Part shown: positions 50,140-62,999 of the stretch, in pieces
Layout: the number at the start of each line of letters is the position of its first letter
Numbering within the stretch: the stretch's first letter is position 1
DNA from: Flaveria trinervia
Taxonomy: Eukaryota; Streptophyta; Magnoliopsida; Asterales; Asteraceae
DNA: 64,000 nt
Assembly (NCBI GenBank): GCA_025506515.1
Contig: CM046453.1
Span: 950,001-1,014,000 of the forward strand
Direction: 5' to 3'
Program-made: the position numbers and the translations under genes
The notes under the pieces: generated by a model
Database searches by the model: none
What the model was told of the DNA's origin: nothing
Seen by the model: only the letters and a program-made list of their open reading frames with translations

Positions 50140-53100
50140 ATGGCCGCCGGCGACTCCACCACCACACAACCACCGCCACCGCAAGCCTCGAGCAAAACAC
50201 AGGTCAGTTTTCACGCGATCTTTCTGCATACCCACTTCAGTTTTACCCTAAATTCACTTGCTTTTAGGGTTAATCTATGAGTTGATCAAACTATCAGCAG
50301 ATTTGATCCTACCCCACTTCAATTCTACCCTAAATGCACTTGCTTTTAGGGTTAATTTCTGATTTGAAGATTACCCATCAGCAGGTTTTCGCCAAATTCA
50401 TTTGTTTTTATGGTTAATTTCTGAGTTGATGAGTAACCCTTCGGCAGATTTGATCCTATGCATGCATTTGTTTTAAGAATAAAAGTTATATTTCTATTCA
50501 AGTTTTTGCTTACCGGTAAACCGCCGATCCCTGCTAACAAGGGGACTAGGTAAATCGCAGCTTCTGCTATTTATCACTCTATAAAAAGTTCAACAAATAT
50601 ATCTTTGGTTGAACTGTTGATGTAGGATCACGAAATGGGTATGCATGAATAACATTAAAGAAGTAATTACATTGTAGAATCTGTATCATTCATAAAGGTA
50701 AAGACTAGGTTGTTTGATATCAATATTCATGCTTATGAACATTGAATGATAGTAGAAGCATGAAGATTCTTCTTATAGTTATTGACCTTTTGAACTAGCT
50801 TTGTTTGGTTTTTCTTTGAGACCCAACTTTCTTGTGAGAATGCATACTAAAAGCTACAATTTGCAAATGAACAGTTTTTGAACAAGAACCACAAGTAATG
50901 AAGTTTTTATAAGGTCAAACCACTCAAGTTTTAGTTTTCTTTCAATGTTTTGAACGCTTCTGAAATAGGACACGCAACCTGTAAATAGCTGAAACTTGCC
51001 CATGCTCTCGTGGCATGTCAATTGTGTAAATAGTTGACGTGAGTAATGACGTTCCATTTATACAGAACTGATGGTGTGGTTGCCCGTTGTTTAAAATGAC
51101 TTACAGGAAACAACCTCAGTTTCATTCATTTAGAACGTCACATCAGTTTTCTACACAATTGGCACACACCATGCCAAGACATGTAATTGGTGACACATGA
51201 TTTCAAGTCAAGTTTTCAAAAGAATTGCATAACACTAAACCAAATTGGAACTTGAGTAGTTAAACCTCTAAGAAAAGTTTAAGTGTGCTATAGGTTAACC
51301 AAATGATGAAACCTGGTTAGCTAGTACAATTTGTTTAAATTGACCCGTTTTTCTACATTTTCATTGCCAAAATTTATTCAAATTTCCACATTGCGAGCTA
51401 CAATGCATTTATCGTTTTATGCAAATACGATAGTTAGCTAGCACTAAGGTTATATTAAAGCTTGATTTTTTAGTCAAAGTGACTTGCCACCTAGGTCACA
51501 AACAGCTACCATAGGCTAAAGTAGAAGAGGGGAGGGGTATATATTAGACACATGCATATCTCTAAGTTCTTATAGTCTTTTGTGGTTTGGATTTGGAAAC
51601 AGAAAAATACATAACCAGTAGGTAATAGTGGTGCTGTGCATATCCAAAGTTAGTTTTGTTATGGTAGTGCACTAATTTTGCATATCTTGGTTGTAAATCT
51701 ATAGAGCTATCATAAGGAAGAAATAGGAATTAGATGTTAAAAGTGATTAGAAACTACAATTAATGAATTAATATGGTTAAAAAGTCTTTATGATCATCCA
51801 AAAAATTTAATGAGGAGATTTAAGAGGTTAAAAGCATTTAAATACACTTTTGGTCACTTTCGACCCAGTTTAACCCATTTGACCCTTTCAGTTTACGTTA
51901 TAATTGAGTTTTTCAAATTTATCTGTTTGACTAGGGATGACCTTAATGCAGCATCTACTTTTACCTCGATAATAAGAATTTACATCCAATTGATTTTCTT
52001 ACATTATTTCAGGGGCTGAACAGCAGAAGATAACTATACAAAACAATTATGGCGAGAAACTTGTGGGCTTGTTGCATGAAACAGGATCCAAAGAGATTGT
52101 AATCTTGTGCCATGGCCTCCAAGGCACAAAAGTACCTGATGTTTTCTGATCAATTATCATGATTTGAATATATAATATTACAGTAAAGAAGATAAAAAAC
52201 CATAAACCAAAAAGAGCATAGGAAAAAAAGTAGCAAACTATAGCTTCCAATGGCAATAAACAACAAAGTATTGCATTGAAATATCATATGTTTTTTAATA
52301 GGAAGTGAAATTTTGTTCTTTTAAAAGATTTTATTGTCCATGTGTTCTTGTTTCCAGGAATACAGTATGATGGTGGAGTTATCTTTTGCATTGGAAAAAC
52401 AAGGGATCAGTGCCTTCGTTTTGATTTTTCAGGAAATGGGTAAGTCGAAATGTTTAGCAATACACTTTGACTTTTGAGGTCAAATAGACTAATTTCCAAC
52501 TTTAAAGCTGGTTTAGATCTAAGTTTCAAGAATTTTTCTAATTATGTGAAACTTAATACACAAACTTTAAAGAATAGCACTTTATTCTAAAACTCGTGTC
52601 ATATTATCATCAACTTTCTAACTAACTAGTAATATATTCAAACTCATAAGTCAAAGGTCAAAATGTATCTTTTTCTGATCATTCAGGGAAAGTGAAGGCA
52701 CATTCCAATTTGGTAACTACCAAAAAGAGGTTGATGACTTACATGCAGTAGTTCAACATTTCACTGCAGCAAATCACGTTGTAAGTGCTATCATTGGACA
52801 CAGTAAAGGTACATCGTATTAGCTGATCTGACTTCTTGAAGTTAAACGAGCTTCAAGTCTTTGGCTCTAACATTGGTTTACAACTTTATCACTACCAAAC
52901 ATGTAAAAATCATCATATATTTTGAATTTTTGGAAAATAAATTTTTTACAAACATTTTAACTTCTTAAGTATAAAAAAGGGAATTGGAAAATATTCAACG
53001 TACCTAATAACCTTTTAAGTTTGTCATATTTTGGTAGTAAATTTCACTTTCTTTGTTACATATATGGTGTTATAACTCACTGTTATTAAACTAAATTTGT

Positions 53101-54011
53101 GTTATTCACTATCAACTTGTTTTAAGAATGGTTATAAAGGAGAATGGGGTTGGCCGAAAAGCATAGTATTTCTTTTTTATGAATATGTTAAACCCTAACT
53201 TATTTGGTTTTTTTTTTTAAACTTTTGCAGGTGGGAATACGGTGGTTTTATATGCATCTTTACATCATGATGTACCAACAGTTGTCAATGTGTCTGGTCG
53301 TTATAAGATGGATAGGGGCATCGAGGAGCAATTGGGAAAAGATTATTTGGAAAGAGCTAAAAAAGATGGCTTTATCGACATCAAATCACTAAGAGGTTAA
53401 ACATTTACAATATTGAGAGAATAAGAGGTGGTAAAATGAATGGGCCATTAGGTCCGGGTGCTTTGGGTAACATATTGGGCCGGTTTGACCCACAAACTCT
53501 TTTCTACAAATAACTAATTTGTTAAATATGATTATGAAAATGACAATGAGAACCCTATAGACTTTCACTGAATTCGCATACTTGCAAAAGAGGATTTTTT
53601 TTTGACTCATTTGGCCCATTGAGCATAAACCATAACCCTGACCAACCTATTCACAATACACGGGTCAAAATTGCCACTATACATCATGGATGACCCGTAT
53701 ATGGAATTACAACTACTTTTTCGTTATTTAGGAGATGCTTCACTTCGTGTGACCGAAGAAAGCCTGATGGAACGACTGAACACAAACATGCACGAAGCAG
53801 GACTTCAATTGACCCGAACTGCAAAGTGTTGACTGTACATGGATCCGCTGATGAAGTCATTCCAGTTGAAGATGCTTTGGAGTTTGCCAAGATTATACCA
53901 AACCATGAGTTACGTGTCATCGTAGGGGCTAACCATGGTTACAACAACCACAGAGACGAGTTAATTTCTATTGTTTTGGATTTCATCAAGGTCAATATGC
54001 GCAGAGTTTGA
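50140..54011 (+). CDS. Alpha/beta-hydrolase, tandem copy 2 (reading frame broken)
   Basis: Duplicate of the upstream hydrolase with the same exon plan: 50140-50202, 52013-52131, 52358-52439, 52687-52808, 53231-53395, 53732-54011. The last exon fuses what are exons 6 and 7 in copy 1, so one intron is absent exactly at the TGC-AAA-GTG junction. Motifs: IVILCHGLQGTK, the nucleophile elbow GHSKGGNTV, VLTVHGSADEVI and GANHGYNNH. It is six residues longer at the C-terminus (VNMRRV). The frame is broken at about 52413-52416 (GCCTTCGTT, where copy 1 has TTTCGTT) and about 53806-53810 (CAATTGACC, one base short). Exon 1 also fails to join exon 2 in phase unless a base is added near 50189 or an acceptor 11-14 bases downstream is used. 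As read it would stop before the catalytic His. Several short-run deletions suggest consensus error, though a true pseudogene is possible. Confidence 0.82.
50221..50470. repeat. Imperfect short tandem repeats in hydrolase 2 intron 1
   Basis: Three to four units contain CTTGCTTTTAGGGTTAAT or its derivative TTTGTTTTTATGGTTAAT, followed by GAGTTGAT and GCAGATTTGATCCTA, spaced roughly 70-95 bp. It is a local intronic duplication with no coding content. Confidence 0.65.
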
Positions 54012-54586
54012 ACCTTTGAAGAATCTGAAGCAAATATGATTATTAATGAATAAACTATGAAGAACCATTTACATTCTCCTGTTATGTCATTGTAATTTTA
54101 CAGAATGTATCACTGGTGGATTTTCAAAGATCTAATATTTGATCAAGAATATATGTGGTGTTGATTTATGACTATATGATTAGAAGTTTTTCTTGAAATC
54201 TTGTGAAAAAGGTGAAGGCAAACAATCTGATTTCATGGGTTTTGGGTAGGTTAAACTATCATTAATCACTTAGGATTATTGTTTTTTTAAAATTAGTGTT
54301 ACGGTAGATATTCATGGGGTTTTGGGTAGGCTAATTCGTTTTGCAAAAAAATTACAATAGAAATTTTTTTTGCATAATGAGGTTATAAATAAACATATTA
54401 TCATTCATTACAAAATATCATAGTTAACAGTAGCCATGGGCCAATAACGGCGTGGAACATAAACTTACAGAACTAAAGTGCATTAACTTTAATATTACTT
54501 TCATACATAATTACATATATCTTCACACACATGATCACTATGTATATTATACCTATACTAAATACTTTGACATACTAATAAAAACA
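54012..54586. other. Convergent 3' flanks of hydrolase 2 and CKX
   Basis: The two genes converge across 575 bp. AATAAA at about 54047 could serve hydrolase 2. No additional feature was recognised. Confidence 0.5.
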
Positions 54587-57500
54587 TTATTCCGAATTAA
54601 AAATTCTTTGTCCAGGAGATAATATCATTTTTGGATCAAACATGTCTTTCCTCTCCTTAAAAACACTCCATTTCTTGCCAAAATGTTTTATCCATTCTTC
54701 CTTCTTTGTGTAATGTGGTAAGTATTGTTTGATCTTGATCCCAAGTTTGTTACAAAATTCTAAAATCTCCCTATTTTGTTCGTCGATAACAGCTGGATCA
54801 ACTAGAGGCCCAGCAGAGTTTAGTAAGGCGACGGTGTAGAACATATCATCATTGTCTTCTGGTATAACAACTGACATTCTATCATCCCACCTGAAATTTT
54901 TTTAGAAAGTAACTAAACTAGAAAACTAACATATAACAACTGAGAAATCATCAATGGCTATAAAAACTGATTAACTAGTGGTTTGGGCATTTTTTTTATT
55001 GAGTTTGAATTATGGTTAGTAACTTGGTAGCTATCTTAAATGGCCAACAAACCCATAATCCAAACTCAGCCAAAAATTAAAAAAGCACTAATACTAGCAT
55101 TAATTTTCAAAACAACCCATTTCTAAAGGAAGTTATAGAAGTTCATAAATAGTTTAAAGTTATTACTTTTTGCGGTTAATTGGGTAGATAAGGAACGGCC
55201 CTGAACTTAAGCTTTGTTTCTGAATGATATCGACCAAAACACCTTGATTGAAATCGGCAATTCTTGATCTTGGCACAAAGAGATTTAGCCACGGATGAGG
55301 GACGTCCCACAGCGCTAGTGATTGAAGTAATAGCTCTTCGGTTCTTACTCGATTCAGAAAGTCAAAAAAGGTTGCATCTTTATTAAAAATGAATCCAGAA
55401 GCAAAATTCAATGCCTTGAATAACACTTCAAGATCCTACAAAGAGAACACTTTTTATGAAACAACTGAAACAATGTTTTCATAACTGGACTTGTCTTTAA
55501 ACGTATTGAACCAACCATATTATCCATCCACTAATCAGACTATATAGAAAAAGTTTAAACAAAATAAGGAGGTGTGATATTATCTTTTGGTGTGATGTTA
55601 TAACTTTGATATAATATGAGGTCTTAAATAAATAAAAACTGAAGGTAAAATACTAAATGAATAATTAAGCGGGTATTTTGAAGAAAAAACTAAATAAATA
55701 AAAACAAAAATATTGAAATTCAGTCTTATCATGCAGTTTGGTTTTGTTTGGTTAGCCAGTCTTAATTTAATCGGCCGGTTCATATACACTTAAATAGACT
55801 GGTTCTATAGCCAGTTTTTAGTCCAACCGATCGGCTGGTGATCAGTTCAGATGCATAAATAAGACGATAATTATTTTGATCTAAAAATAATAATTACCTA
55901 CCTCATCAATGGCGTTTATGATTGGATCATAGTAATACTTGACTGCTTCTAAGCTATACAAAATCCCATTTTCGGATGCTAAAGCCTTTATCATGGATTG
56001 ATCATCAAGAGTGAAAAAGTTGCTTGCGGGACTATTTTTCAGGATCAAAGAGCCTTCAACGTAATTGAAACCATCAACTGAGATCAAATGTTCTTGATCC
56101 TTTGTAAAATTTTCAAAATCGTCGTAAATTATTTGATACCATTTCACCTGTACACTCCAAAAACAAGAAATTATTACACAAATTGTGGATTTTACAGTTT
56201 TGTAATAGCCTGGATAATCTCTTTTGAGTTGTAAATTGAGAAATTTTTAGATTAATTTATATATTTTGATGATACTCTCTAAATCTTTAATTAAATAATT
56301 TAAAAGGGAAAAAGAAGAACTAGTATGTTTTATATATGTTCTGAATAAAATCCAAAAAACAAACATGTAAAACAGATGAAAGTCAATATTTGTATAGGCA
56401 AAAAACCATCACAAAGTTTAAATTGAAACATCACATCCATAAAATAGTGTCATTTACCATTTAAAACCTTTGACATTTATTTAGTAGTAATATCTATAGA
56501 AACTTCAACAATAACTAATTGACTTTTGATGATTTCATGTCAGCTTGTAAGTTAATTCACTACTAGAAAAGTGAACAACTACGACCAAACTTTACGACCA
56601 ATAAAATTATAAAAACAATAAAAAAGTTAGCGATTTATTTGTGATCATAATCCTTAAGGTCGCACAAACAAAGACCAATCAAAATCCGGTCACAATGATC
56701 ACATATTGGAAACGAGTCTCTACTAATAACTATTATCACTGATTATCAATTCGTATGAGTTATTTTCAGAACACATATTGATAGATAGATATTTGTTTAT
56801 ATTTGAACTTGATTTTGGGTTAGTCCATATACAATTAAGACATTGACTTCAAAGTTTTAAATGTGAAAAGTTAGTAACTATTTGAGATAGCTACTTCAAA
56901 TTCTGGTTATATTCTATTCTTTTATTAACGTTTTGATATAAGTTTTATTAAAACACAAGTTTATCATTCAAAATGATATAATTTTTATATTGCAAGACAA
57001 AAAAAAGTAAAATAGTCATACTCTGGTCGGTGCCTTGTCTAGAACGATCCTTGCCCTAGTTATGATCCCAAACTGGCCAAGACCTCCAAGAACAGCGTAA
57101 AAGAGATCAGAGTTCATTTTCTCCGAGCAAGTTATCAAATCCCCTTTCCCTGTAAAGTAAACAAAAGAGATATATCAATTCATTGAAAATGAATAGCTAG
57201 TTGTTTATCCGCTAGCAATCACTAACAGAACTATTTGTCAGTGAAAAGTGACTGAATTATTCGTCGGTGATACTTTTATCGTTAAAAGTCAAAATTTCTA
57301 GAAGTGAAGTTACAAAACATAATAGTAACGCAATGCATTTCATATCATACCAGTAATGACATCCATTTCAAGAACATTGCTAATCTGAGGACCATGAAAA
57401 GATGATTGCCCACTAATCCCCGCATTCGACAGCGTACCACCAACCGTGAGATACAAGTAATCGGTCCACGACACCGGTGCAAGACCATGCAGAAGTGTGG

Positions 57501-57982
57501 TTTGCAAGACATCAATCCATAGCTGCTCACCACCAACATCTGCATAAACCCTACAGAAGAGTTCCCATAAACCCTAATCCCAGTATTTTCAAAAACACCC
57601 CCACTACTATTCAAACTTGACATTTTCACCACCACCCCATCTTTAGCCATGGCCTGACCCCTAACCGAGTGACCATTTCCACGAGCCGCAACGGTGAATG
57701 GAGAAGATGAGTTGTAAGAAGATTTTACAAGGCGAACGATATCAGAAACAGACGACGGTTGAAGCATGCCAAACGGGAGTTCTTGAACAAGTTTACCGTA
57801 ATCAGAAGATGCAGTTTTCATACAAATGGTGTCTCTACAAAGATTATCATCTGTTGTTTCTTTTGAACCGATGATAACTGAGGGTTTGGCCATGGTCTTG
57901 ATGACACCAGTGTGATGAAGAGCAGACTGTTTATTACAAAGGGTACAACAAGATATGCATGAAGTACATGCGAGTAAGCCAT
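54587..57982 (-). CDS. CKX: Cytokinin dehydrogenase (CKX), 5 exons, two frame breaks
   Basis: A flavoprotein that irreversibly degrades cytokinins. Exons in transcript order: 57982-57351, 57149-57022, 56147-55902, 55435-55167, 54890-54587. Hallmarks: TVAARGNGHSVRGQAMAKDG with the His that carries covalent FAD; SWTDYLYLTVGGTLSNAG with the catalytic Asp (read in the shifted frame); GPQISNVLEMDVITG; LGGLGQFGIITRARI; DVPHPWLNLFVPRS; QYLPHYTKKEEW; and the C-terminal ILSPGQRIF. I chose the ATG at 57982 because it gives a signal-peptide-like N-terminus (MAYSHVLHAYLVV, then FVINSLLFITLVSS) and a normal 526-residue length. A longer open frame starting at 58103 would include the TATA-like region. Two one-base shortfalls break the frame: the A-run at about 57861-57864 and the T-run at about 57546-57548 (both on -). 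Probably secreted. Which CKX subtype is unclear; the N-terminus resembles AtCKX3. Confidence 0.9.
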
Positions 57983-58074
57983 AACTAATTAGAAGATTAT
58001 AAAGTTTGAAACTTGATGAAAGAAGAGAGAATAAAGATTTGAAATCTTGGATGGAAGTAAGCTTTTGAGGTGTG

Positions 58075-58087
58075 TGAATATATATAG
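58075..58087 (-). promoter_or_regulatory. Probable TATA box of the CKX gene
   Basis: On -, CTATATATATTC lies about 95-110 bases upstream of the ATG at 57982. It is followed by a CT-rich, leader-like stretch (TTCTCTCTTCTTTCATC). Its position argues against translation starting at the upstream ATG (58103). Confidence 0.55.
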
Positions 58088-58103
58088 GAGTATGAAGTTG
58101 CAT

Positions 58104-58849
58104 GGATTTGAATGATTTTATAAAAAAAGTCAAAATGTTACTTCAGTGTAAATTAAAAAGATGAACCTTTGAGTAAAAATATAATAACACTTTCTAGTTT
58201 TAATATTATTTTAAGCTTAATATCATTTAGTTACAAACAAAAAATATACATTTACAATCATAAAAGAATATATTATATATTTATATTTTAATAGTTTTTT
58301 CTAAAATGTCAACATATGATTTCGTCATATAGGACAATATAATTTTGACATTTTGTATATTATCATTTGTCTCATCTCATATTTTAAATGCTAATTAGTA
58401 GTCCGATTAAATTCATATATTAATTTTGTTGATTAGAATTATAATTTTGCTTAAAAATATTTTCAATATCGATCTGTATGTATATATATATATATATATG
58501 CGCATATATACAACAACATAACGTAAGTATTTGATACGTATGAGTTTGAGTTTAGTTGAATATAACTTTCAAGTTAAATATGTACCAACAAGGACGGTGG
58601 ATCATATCTCCTTCCAAACCGGTAAAGCAAAAGGGAAGTAAGTTGACTAATTTACAAGGATTTCATACAGTCATATGGATCAATATTAAATTTACATACA
58701 TATATATACACACATGTACATACAAATACATGTACTGATGTACAATAAATATTCAAAACCTGATAGGTATTGGATTATCATTGCAAATTGTACAACGTGA
58801 AGGAATAATCACGCAACATATGTATATTAATCACATATAGTTATGCGAT
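58104..58849. other. CKX upstream DNA
   Basis: AT-rich sequence, including an (AT)n tract near 58480-58500. The frame at 58556-58738 has no recognisable content. Confidence 0.5.
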
Positions 58850-59356
58850 ATTAGAGGTGCAAACAAGTCGCGCCGCTCGTGAGCTACTTGAGATCAGATC
58901 GATAAAAAACTCGAAACGAACTTAGCTTTATCGAGCCCGAGCTGAGCTCGAGCTTGAAAAAAAGCTCATTTGATTATCGAGCCTAAGCTTCACGTATCGA
59001 GCTCAAGCCGGCTCGCGAGCCTAAACGAGCTTGTTATTGATATATTTTTATTTAAATTATTAAATATACCATATGAATAATATCTATTGTATATAAAGTT
59101 ATGATTAAAAACATTTAAATAATATGAATAATGTTATATATAATATATATAATTATAAATATATATCAAAATTAAATATAAAAAATATTAAAAATAATAT
59201 TTAAATAAATAAACGAACTGAGTATTTGTCAAACCAAGCTCAAGCTTTATATTTAAAGCTCGAAACAAGCCGAGCTTGAGCTCGAGCTCTCCTAAGTAAT
59301 CACGAACCGAGCTTGAGCCCATATGAGCTCGGGCTCAGCTCGGCTCGTTTGAACCC
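58850..59356. mobile_element. hAT-like non-autonomous element rich in GAGCTCGAGCTT
   Basis: About 507 bp is flanked by TATGCGAT (58842-58849) and TATGTGAT (59357-59364), an 8-bp duplication with one mismatch. The ends are inverted: AGAGGTGCAAACAAGTCG on the left and the complement of CGGCTCGTTTGAACCCT on the right. Subterminal regions are dense in GAGCTCGAGCTT-type motifs, with an AT-rich centre. Architecture and duplication length point to hAT. No transposase. Confidence 0.65.
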
Positions 59357-59382
59357 TATGTGATACATATATAACTATGCAA

Positions 59383-59383
<1 letters not shown>

Positions 59384-59439
<56 letters not shown>

Positions 59440-59449
59440 ATATATATAT
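59384..59449. repeat. (AT)n microsatellite
   Basis: An almost pure AT dinucleotide tract of about 66 bp with one phase slip, next to the hAT-like element. Confidence 0.95.
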
Positions 59450-62400
59450 GTAATTACCTAAGTTATATATGTAATGGTGCGATCTTTACTTACGGTAAAA
59501 TAAACATTTAGAAAATTTATTTTTAGGCATAGAAATACTATAGTTGAATCGAAGAAGATAAATAATTGATTTTATGGTATTTTTAAAAAAAAAATCATTT
59601 ACGTATATAAAAGTTACATGCTTTTATAAAATTAATGAAATGGATTAAAAGTCTAACACTATATATGGTTTTTCGTTCTTATCTTCATTTTAGTTAATTA
59701 AGAAATTGTTATACGTCTATATCTTAGCCATTGATTTGTCTCATAAGCATTTAGATTGACTTCATAAACTTTGCATATTTTTAAATTTATATTTTATTGC
59801 TCTACTATAGATATATACATTCATACATATGTGCGTGTGTGTTGTTTGTGTAGGTATACTATTTTCAATTTATAGAGATGTTTTGATTGAATTGTATATC
59901 TGTCATTCTCATTCATTATCAAATCTTTATCATTTAGGTTTCTTTCTTAGTTTAGCGCATTCAAATAGAACCAACTATCAACCATTTTTATTTAACATTC
60001 ACACCTAGCAATAAATAAGATTGTCTAACGGTTTCCTAAGACTAACATTGGTATAGTTACATAAGCACTGTTTTTTTATTAGGTTGGACTCTGTCAAAAT
60101 CAAAAGTATTATATTCTATAATCTGGTCATTCAAATTAATTAAAATGTTAAAAAAATTCAGAAAATGTAACTCATTATTAGGATCATAATTAGTACAATA
60201 GTTACTATTGACTTAACCGTAAAACCTTAATTTAATGCTCCCAAAAAGATTGAGTATATCCTATATTATTATCATCTAAGTGCTGCTTTTAACACATCTA
60301 ATAATAGTTATATAAAATAATAGCATTGATAAAAAAAAAGACAAACATAGGACCATATGCAGGGTCAAGGGATCACTCCTACGAAATCCAAACAAATTCA
60401 TGCGTATGTAATGTTGTGTTAAAACCATCATATCGAATAGTATGTTCAATGGATTTCTTATTTCATCTAGTGCATTACTATTCATTTAGTACATTATAGT
60501 GATGCAATCAACTTCTCAAGTTCCATTATCGTTGAAATAGATACCTAACATGTGTTGTGCGCACACACATACATATATGTAACGGTGTATGTTGTGTGCA
60601 CATACATACATATATGTAACGGTGTATGTAACCAAATATAGAATGTATGTTCTTTGTTTTCATGTGAGCCTTTCCTATATTATTTTTATTTAAATGATGT
60701 TTAAGATCTAACGTGTTTTGTTTACAACGATGACTATATATACAATGTGCCAAATAAAAAAAACATGAGACAAGGATAGCACCATTTGCACAGTCAACGG
60801 GGTCTCCTCTTATGAAATCACAATGAATAATCACGGGTATGTAATAGTGTGTTAAATCATTTAATAGCGTGTTCAATAGATTTCTTCTTATTGGATGTTC
60901 ACCAACAAACATTAATCACTGCATATAACATAAGTGTAGGTACATAACTATTCATCTAGTAATTGTAATGATGCAATTAACTTTTCAAGTTTGATTGTTG
61001 TTGTAAAAGGTATCGATGTTTGTGAGCACACACACACATAGATATATGCAATGGTGCATGTAACCCAATATAGGCCGGCCAGTTTCAATTCCAACCATAG
61101 ACTGTATCACTATTGTAAATTAGTTAAGATGCATAGGTATATGACTATATGTAAACACATTACAATGTTACGTTCAACTTCAGATTTTGATTTGTTGTTG
61201 TGTTGAGTTTTGATGTTTCAGAATATGATGTGTGTAGCTGATTCGTTATAACTTGTGTCTAATTCTAGACATGTTTATGTCTAGTTTTATACATGTTGTA
61301 TATGATTAGTTTGATTAGTTGTTTAAATAGATTTTGACTCACATGTTTTTATCATTCCTTCAAACAAACTGCAACAACCGTGTCAGTCTTTTCAAGTTTA
61401 AGGTACAACTTTAAATATTTTTTCTCAATCCATATAGATTAAATTGTTGCTTTCTTAAAACTTATGAATGAGCTAAATATGTATTAGGAAAAACCATAAA
61501 TTAATACAACAAATCATTATATCTTATTTTATTTATGTTTATAAAAAAATATTAAAATGACAATGGCACACCATTAGTCAATTTTATAAGCTAGTATTGT
61601 CTAAATTTAATAATTTTGACCAAGAATTCAATATTTTTCTAGGAAAACTAACTCTTACATTTTTTTATTACTAGTAAGAATGTTCGCATCTTGGTATAAG
61701 TGTATTTATTTTGTCTTACGTTTTTTATTTATCTTTTTAATCATCTTTAATGTTTGATATGTGAATATTTCTAGAAAGTGTGAGTGATTTTTGAAAGTAA
61801 TGACTTTAGAAATGTGTTTACATATATTGGATTATCAGTACATAAACTATAAAATTAGCTTTTGATTTTTTATATAATTATGACCGTAAACTCGCCTGCA
61901 ACATGAGATCAAAAGGAAAGATAGACTTTGTTAATGTGAATATCTATGTCAACATTAATAAAATAATTTCATATTTGGTAAAAAATAACTTTTATATTAC
62001 TTTGACTTAGGTAGTTAATTGAAATGTTATTATGGACAACAATGCAACATAAGGTATATTAAATTCTAAGATTCATGATCTGTATGGTAAGACACACTTG
62101 AGATATTCATTATCAGTGATTATCAAAGTGTTGATATTTAGAATAAAATAAAGTTTATCTATGGTAAGAAACTATCATATATGTCAATTTTGCATACTTT
62201 ATTTTAAAAGTAGTATAATTAATGCACATGATTAGTAAATAAAAAAAATCATGACCCTGTAGGTTCCTTAGTAGTTAAATAGAGGTGGTAATTGGCAGGA
62301 CAATGGGGTTAGGTATCCGATCTAATACGGATCAAACACTCAAACAATAAGAATAAAATTAGACGACATGCTTCTTATATGTATCATATCACAATCATTG

Positions 62401-62990
62401 GGTTATCTCCATCCCTAAGAAAAAAATTAAAGGTGACAAATTGGATGTATCAATTAGGTTGGGTAATAGGTTCAAATGGGTTAGGATCATAATGATATTA
62501 CATAAAGATTGGATTTACCAATGATATTGGTGTTTGGAATCTATCAATATATTTTTAAAAATGTATATGTCAAAAAATGTTTCTTCATATTTAGATATTC
62601 TTTTTATGTCGTTACATTTAAAACATGGTATTGTTATAAATTCTACGCATAATAATTTATATAAATTAAATAATATAATTTGTATAAATAATACTTATAT
62701 AACAACTTATAAATTCATTGTTGCCAATAATAATGAAATTTAAAAGTCATAATATAAATGAAATTGATTAAAATCATTAGTAAATATTTAATATACTTTG
62801 GCAATTTGAATATTATAGAAAAATTTACTAAAGGATTAAATGTTTGAGTGTCTAAATTGTTTCTAAGATGATAATTTTGTTCTCCTTTCATCTTTATATA
62901 ATCTTTATATTTATATAAGTATTATAGATATAATTATTACACTTTAATATACCACTAGACTGGAGACTTTTTGCTAAAAGAAAAGGGTTC
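59450..62990. other. AT-rich intergenic DNA
   Basis: No gene recognised. A diverged duplication at 60330-61070 is listed separately. The - frame at 60526-60912 lies within it and is not supported as a gene. Confidence 0.5.
60330..61070. repeat. Diverged tandem duplication with short GTGCACACATACATA repeats
   Basis: Blocks at about 60340-60640 and 60765-61070 share the same order of phrases: a GCA(G/C)(G)GTCAA segment, GTATGTAAT with GTGTGTTAAA, GTTCAATGGATTTCTT (or AATAGATTTCTT), TAATGATGCAA, CAACTTTTCAAGTT and ACACACATA. Within the first, a unit of about 43 bp containing CATACATATATGTAACGGTG is itself repeated (about 60568 and 60607). There is no coding content. Confidence 0.65.
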
Positions 62991-62999
62991 TGTGATTCG

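Noticed and set aside
50140..54011. Calling hydrolase 2 a definite pseudogene
   Set aside because: All defects are single-base shortfalls of the same kind seen in DGAT1, RPS16 and CKX, splice sites and catalytic motifs are conserved, and no missense decay is evident.
58104..58133. Extending CKX to an upstream Met at 58133 or 58103
   Set aside because: The extension would encode through a TATA box and CT-rich leader. The start at 57982 gives a proper signal-like N-terminus and length.
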